From positions 1-8,506 of the forward strand of contig JAUPKM010000309.1 in NCBI GenBank assembly GCA_030837445.1: a stretch of 8,506 bases of DNA. Reading direction: 5' to 3'. A program made the translations under genes and the position numbers. Shown piece by piece: positions 5,698 through 8,506 of this stretch (the stretch's first letter is position 1; each line of letters begins with the position of its first letter). The notes beneath the pieces were generated by a model. It saw only the letters and a program-made list of their open reading frames with translations. It did not search any database and was not told the DNA's origin. The DNA comes from Actinomycetota bacterium. GTDB lineage: Bacteria > Actinomycetota > Actinomycetes > S36-B12 > UBA10799.

Positions 5698-8506
5698 GTT
5701 GGCTGGACAACCGGAAGATCCCGGTGAAGGTTGGCCTGGTGCTGGGCTGCACGCTGCTGCTGGGTGCAGCTGGCGGCGCGGTCGCGATCAGTGCGGTCGG
5801 CCGGGCCGAGCAACTGAATGACCAACTGACCGTGGCCACCTCCGACGTCCGCGAGTTGCGCGCGATGCAGTTGGCGGTGGAGAGCCTCGACGCCGCCCGC
5901 ACCGACTACCTGACGACGCTCAATCCCGTCTGGCGGGCACGCGCCAAGGAGGAGATCAACAGGATCGACCAGGCGATCTCGAATGTAATTGCGACTGATC
6001 CGACATCCCAGGACGCAGCGGTCTTCGCCTCGGTGCAGTCCTGGGTGGATGGCACCGTCGACCCTGCGCTCACGGCGGCCGACAGGGTGGCAACCGGCGA
6101 GGCCCCGCGTTCCGTCCTACAGCCCTTCATCGCCGTCGCGCAGAATCCTGCAACTCATGACCAGCTCACGCAGGAACTCGACCAGTTCATCAACGTCGAA
6201 CATGCACAGGGAATCAGAGATCGGATCTCGACAGAGCTCTCCGACGAGCTCACCACAACCCAGTACATCCTCTACGGCGTACTGCTGTTGATTGCGGCCA
6301 GCAGCACGATCCTGCTGGTCATCCTGGGGCGCAACCTGTCACGCCGGTTCAAGTTGCTGGAGGGCAGTGCCGACCTCATCGGCGCGGGCAAGCTCGACTC
6401 GCCGGTGACCGTCACTGGTCGAGACGAATTGGGCTCGCTCGGCACGAAGATCGACGCCATGCGGACATCGCTCGCCGGCGCCAGGGACGCCCGGGATGCC
6501 GACGACCGGGTGCAGGAGACCCTGCTCGGGATCAGCCGCAGCATGCAGAGCGAGAGCGATGCCAGCACGGCTGACGACGAGGTACTCACGCTGCTGGCCA
6601 TGTCCGCCGAGGCCCCTACCGCAGTGCTGTATGAGACGGCGCGGACTGACCAACAGACGCTGGTCCGGGTCGCGGCTGTCGGAGCCAGCGACGGTCACCG
6701 GGTTCCCGAGCGGATCGCATTCCTAGAGGGCCTGGTGGGCCAGGCAGCCGCAGATCAGCAGGCCAGGTTCATGGCGGCTCCAGCCGACTATCTGACTGTC
6801 GAGTCAGCTCTTGGCGCCGCGAAGCCCGCCCAGATTGCGGTGATCCCCTGCGTCGCAGGCGGAAAGACCCTGGGCGTTTTGGAGGTCGCCACATTCGGGA
6901 CCTTCGAGGCCGAAGCCCGCGAAGTGCTGACCCAGTCGGCGGACCTGATCGGACTGCACCTGGCCGTCCGCCACGCTCAGCAACGGACCCTTGAACTCCT
7001 CGAGGAGGCACAGGCGCAGTCCGAGGAACTCCAGGCCCAGGCAGAGGAGCTGCAGTCTCAGACGGAGGAACTGGAGTCGCAGTCACGGGAGTTGGAGGAC
7101 GCCAATGTAGGCCTGGAAGAGGGGGCCGCGCTGATGGAGGAACAGCAGGCCGCCCTCGCCGAGCGCAATGTGGCACTTGAGCAGGCGCACCAGGATCTAC
7201 TGCTCCGCACCGAGATCGTGGACCAGGCCTCGGCCTACAAGTCGGCCTTCCTGGCCAAGATGTCGCACGAATTGCGGACTCCGTTGAACAGCGTGCTCAT
7301 CCTCAGCGAGCGGCTCGTGAAGAGTCCGGAGTCGCTTCCGGTGGAACGTCGGGTGGAATTCGCGGCCACCATCAACGCCTGCGGCAAGGACTTGCTGGCG
7401 TTGATCAACGATGTCCTCGACCTGTCAAAGGTGGAGGCGGGGAGGATCGACATTGCTGCCGAACAGGTGCCGATCGAGGCCGTCTGCGCAGCGCTGAACC
7501 GCCAGTTCCGACCCCTTGCCGAGGAGAAGGGACTCCAGCTGGGGATCAGCGTCAGTCCGGGTACGCCGGATTCGATCGTGTCAGATCGGCTACGAGTCGA
7601 GCAGATCCTGAAGAACCTGCTGTCCAATGCGGTGAAGTTCACGATCGTGGGATCAGTGGACCTGACGGTCGCGGTCAGTGGCGAATTCGTCTCCTTCACA
7701 GTTGCTGACACCGGGTCCGGGATCGCCGAGGAAAACCTCGCCGCGGTGTTCGAACCGTTCAAACAACTGGGTAACGCCCGCGGCCACACCACCGCCGGTA
7801 CGGGACTGGGACTGTCGATCGCGCAGGAACTGGCACGGAAGATGGGCGGCGACCTCGTCGTCCGAAGCGAGCAGGGGGTCGGTTCGCAGTTCGAATTAAC
7901 GCTGCCTATCGCAGGCCCTCCTGCCGCATCGACAGACAGCGGCCAGATGGCCACGGCTGCTCCACCTGCTGCTGACGGATCGGTGCTTCTCCACCCACCA
8001 GCAGCGGCCGCAAACGTAGAAGTAGCTGTGCCAACCCCCGTGACCGAAGTCCGACCCGGCGCTGATAGTCAGACTCAGCCGGAGGCAGCCGATCCAGCTG
8101 GCTCGGTTCTTTTGATCATTGAGGATGACCCGTTGTTCGCCTCGCTGATTGCGGACGAGGCGCGTGCTCTGGGGTTCCACACCGAGATCGCGGGCAGCGG
8201 CCAGCAGGCGCTGGAATTCCTCGCGGCACGCGCCCCCGATGCGATCACGCTCGACCTCGGCCTGCCGGACATGGACGGTTGGGTACTCCTCGATCGGATT
8301 CGACACGACCAGCAGACCCGGCACACGCCGGTGCAGATAATCTCCGGTTCAGAGTCCGCGCTGGCAGCGCTGGGCGTCAATGGCACCCTCATCAAGCCGG
8401 CTGCGGCGGCCGACATCGCCGGGGTGCTGCACAGGTTCACCCAGATGCTGGCAGGTCAGCCGCGGCGGGTGGTAGTCGTGGAGTCGGACCCCGATGAGGC
8501 GACCGC
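5694..8506 (+). CDS. Hybrid sensor histidine kinase with HAMP, GAF and tandem receivers, C-terminus cut by window edge
   Basis: At least 937 codons, open at the right edge. Helix 1 (13-35) and helix 2 (191-211) enclose an outer sensor region of about 155 mostly helical residues, similar in style to four-helix-bundle chemoreceptor sensors. HAMP (212-265) follows, with RDELGSL. A divergent GAF-like domain (about 285-428) and a long coiled coil (431-508) lead to the kinase core: H-box MSHELRTPLN with phospho-acceptor H525, N-box with N645, DTGSGI with D672, FEPF, and GTGLGL (702-707). An Ala/Pro-rich linker (740-805) joins it to a complete receiver (acidic E810, D811, D812; phospho-acceptor D854; K901). 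A second receiver begins at VVVVESDPDE (E930, D932) and is cut. The ATG overlaps the cyclase stop by 4 bases; GAAGG at 5680-5684 may be its ribosome site. Autophosphorylation with internal phosphorelay is the expected chemistry. The ligand is unknown. Confidence 0.93.
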   Translation, partial: MSWLDNRKIPVKVGLVLGCTLLLGAAGGAVAISAVGRAEQLNDQLTVATSDVRELRAMQLAVESLDAARTDYLTTLNPVWRARAKEEINRIDQAISNVIATDPTSQDAAVFASVQSWVDGTVDPALTAADRVATGEAPRSVLQPFIAVAQNPATHDQLTQELDQFINVEHAQGIRDRISTELSDELTTTQYILYGVLLLIAASSTILLVILGRNLSRRFKLLEGSADLIGAGKLDSPVTVTGRDELGSLGTKIDAMRTSLAGARDARDADDRVQETLLGISRSMQSESDASTADDEVLTLLAMSAEAPTAVLYETARTDQQTLVRVAAVGASDGHRVPERIAFLEGLVGQAAADQQARFMAAPADYLTVESALGAAKPAQIAVIPCVAGGKTLGVLEVATFGTFEAEAREVLTQSADLIGLHLAVRHAQQRTLELLEEAQAQSEELQAQAEELQSQTEELESQSRELEDANVGLEEGAALMEEQQAALAERNVALEQAHQDLLLRTEIVDQASAYKSAFLAKMSHELRTPLNSVLILSERLVKSPESLPVERRVEFAATINACGKDLLALINDVLDLSKVEAGRIDIAAEQVPIEAVCAALNRQFRPLAEEKGLQLGISVSPGTPDSIVSDRLRVEQILKNLLSNAVKFTIVGSVDLTVAVSGEFVSFTVADTGSGIAEENLAAVFEPFKQLGNARGHTTAGTGLGLSIAQELARKMGGDLVVRSEQGVGSQFELTLPIAGPPAASTDSGQMATAAPPAADGSVLLHPPAAAANVEVAVPTPVTEVRPGADSQTQPEAADPAGSVLLIIEDDPLFASLIADEARALGFHTEIAGSGQQALEFLAARAPDAITLDLGLPDMDGWVLLDRIRHDQQTRHTPVQIISGSESALAALGVNGTLIKPAAAADIAGVLHRFTQMLAGQPRRVVVVESDPDEAT
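7014..7097 (+). repeat. Four tandem 21-base heptad repeats in the kinase coiled coil
   Basis: Four in-register copies encode AQSEELQ, AQAEELQ, SQTEELE and SQSRELE (kinase residues 441-468). The protein repeat is near-perfect, while the DNA copies differ mostly at third codon positions, so the repeat is held at protein level. It forms the central part of the signalling helix between the GAF-like domain and the H-box. Confidence 0.85.

Overview
The window is GC-rich with GTG as well as ATG starts. Its gene families, including an Rv2715-like hydrolase and an AniA/NirK-like copper protein of a form I associate with Actinobacteria, point to a member of the Actinomycetota. Nothing in it fixes a lower rank. 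It is chromosome-like: I see no mobile element, tRNA, rRNA, CRISPR array or phage gene, and coding density is high.

Layout. (1) From 2287 leftwards past the left edge, on the minus strand, runs one uninterrupted reading frame of at least 762 codons. It joins a complete eight-helix heme A synthase (CtaA/Cox15) to a ninth membrane helix, then a type 1 copper cupredoxin domain, then an AniA/NirK-class two-domain copper oxidase or nitrite reductase. The left edge cuts it inside the last domain. This is the most notable item here. (2) A 139-base divergent spacer (2288-2426) separates it from the rightward genes. (3) At 2427-3368 lies an alpha/beta hydrolase and, 37 bases later, at 3406-4533, a probable secreted lipoprotein phosphatase of the purple-acid-phosphatase type. 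(4) A 144-base spacer (4534-4677) holds a possible promoter. (5) At 4678-5697 is a receiver-GGDEF diguanylate cyclase. It overlaps by ATGA with a large hybrid sensor histidine kinase (5694 to past the right edge) that carries an extracytoplasmic sensor region, HAMP, GAF, a coiled coil, the kinase core, one full receiver and the start of a second.

How the genes may work together. The fusion protein puts heme A synthesis for aa3-type oxidase and a copper redox chain on the outer face of the membrane in one polypeptide, which suggests a respiratory or copper/nitrite role. The kinase and the cyclase are almost certainly co-transcribed and translationally coupled. A simple model is that the kinase senses an outside or membrane signal and phosphorylates the cyclase receiver, which changes c-di-GMP levels. 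The hydrolase and phosphatase probably share a transcript, but nothing in the sequence links their substrates.

Two genes are cut by the window edges. No gene-free stretch exceeds 300 bases.
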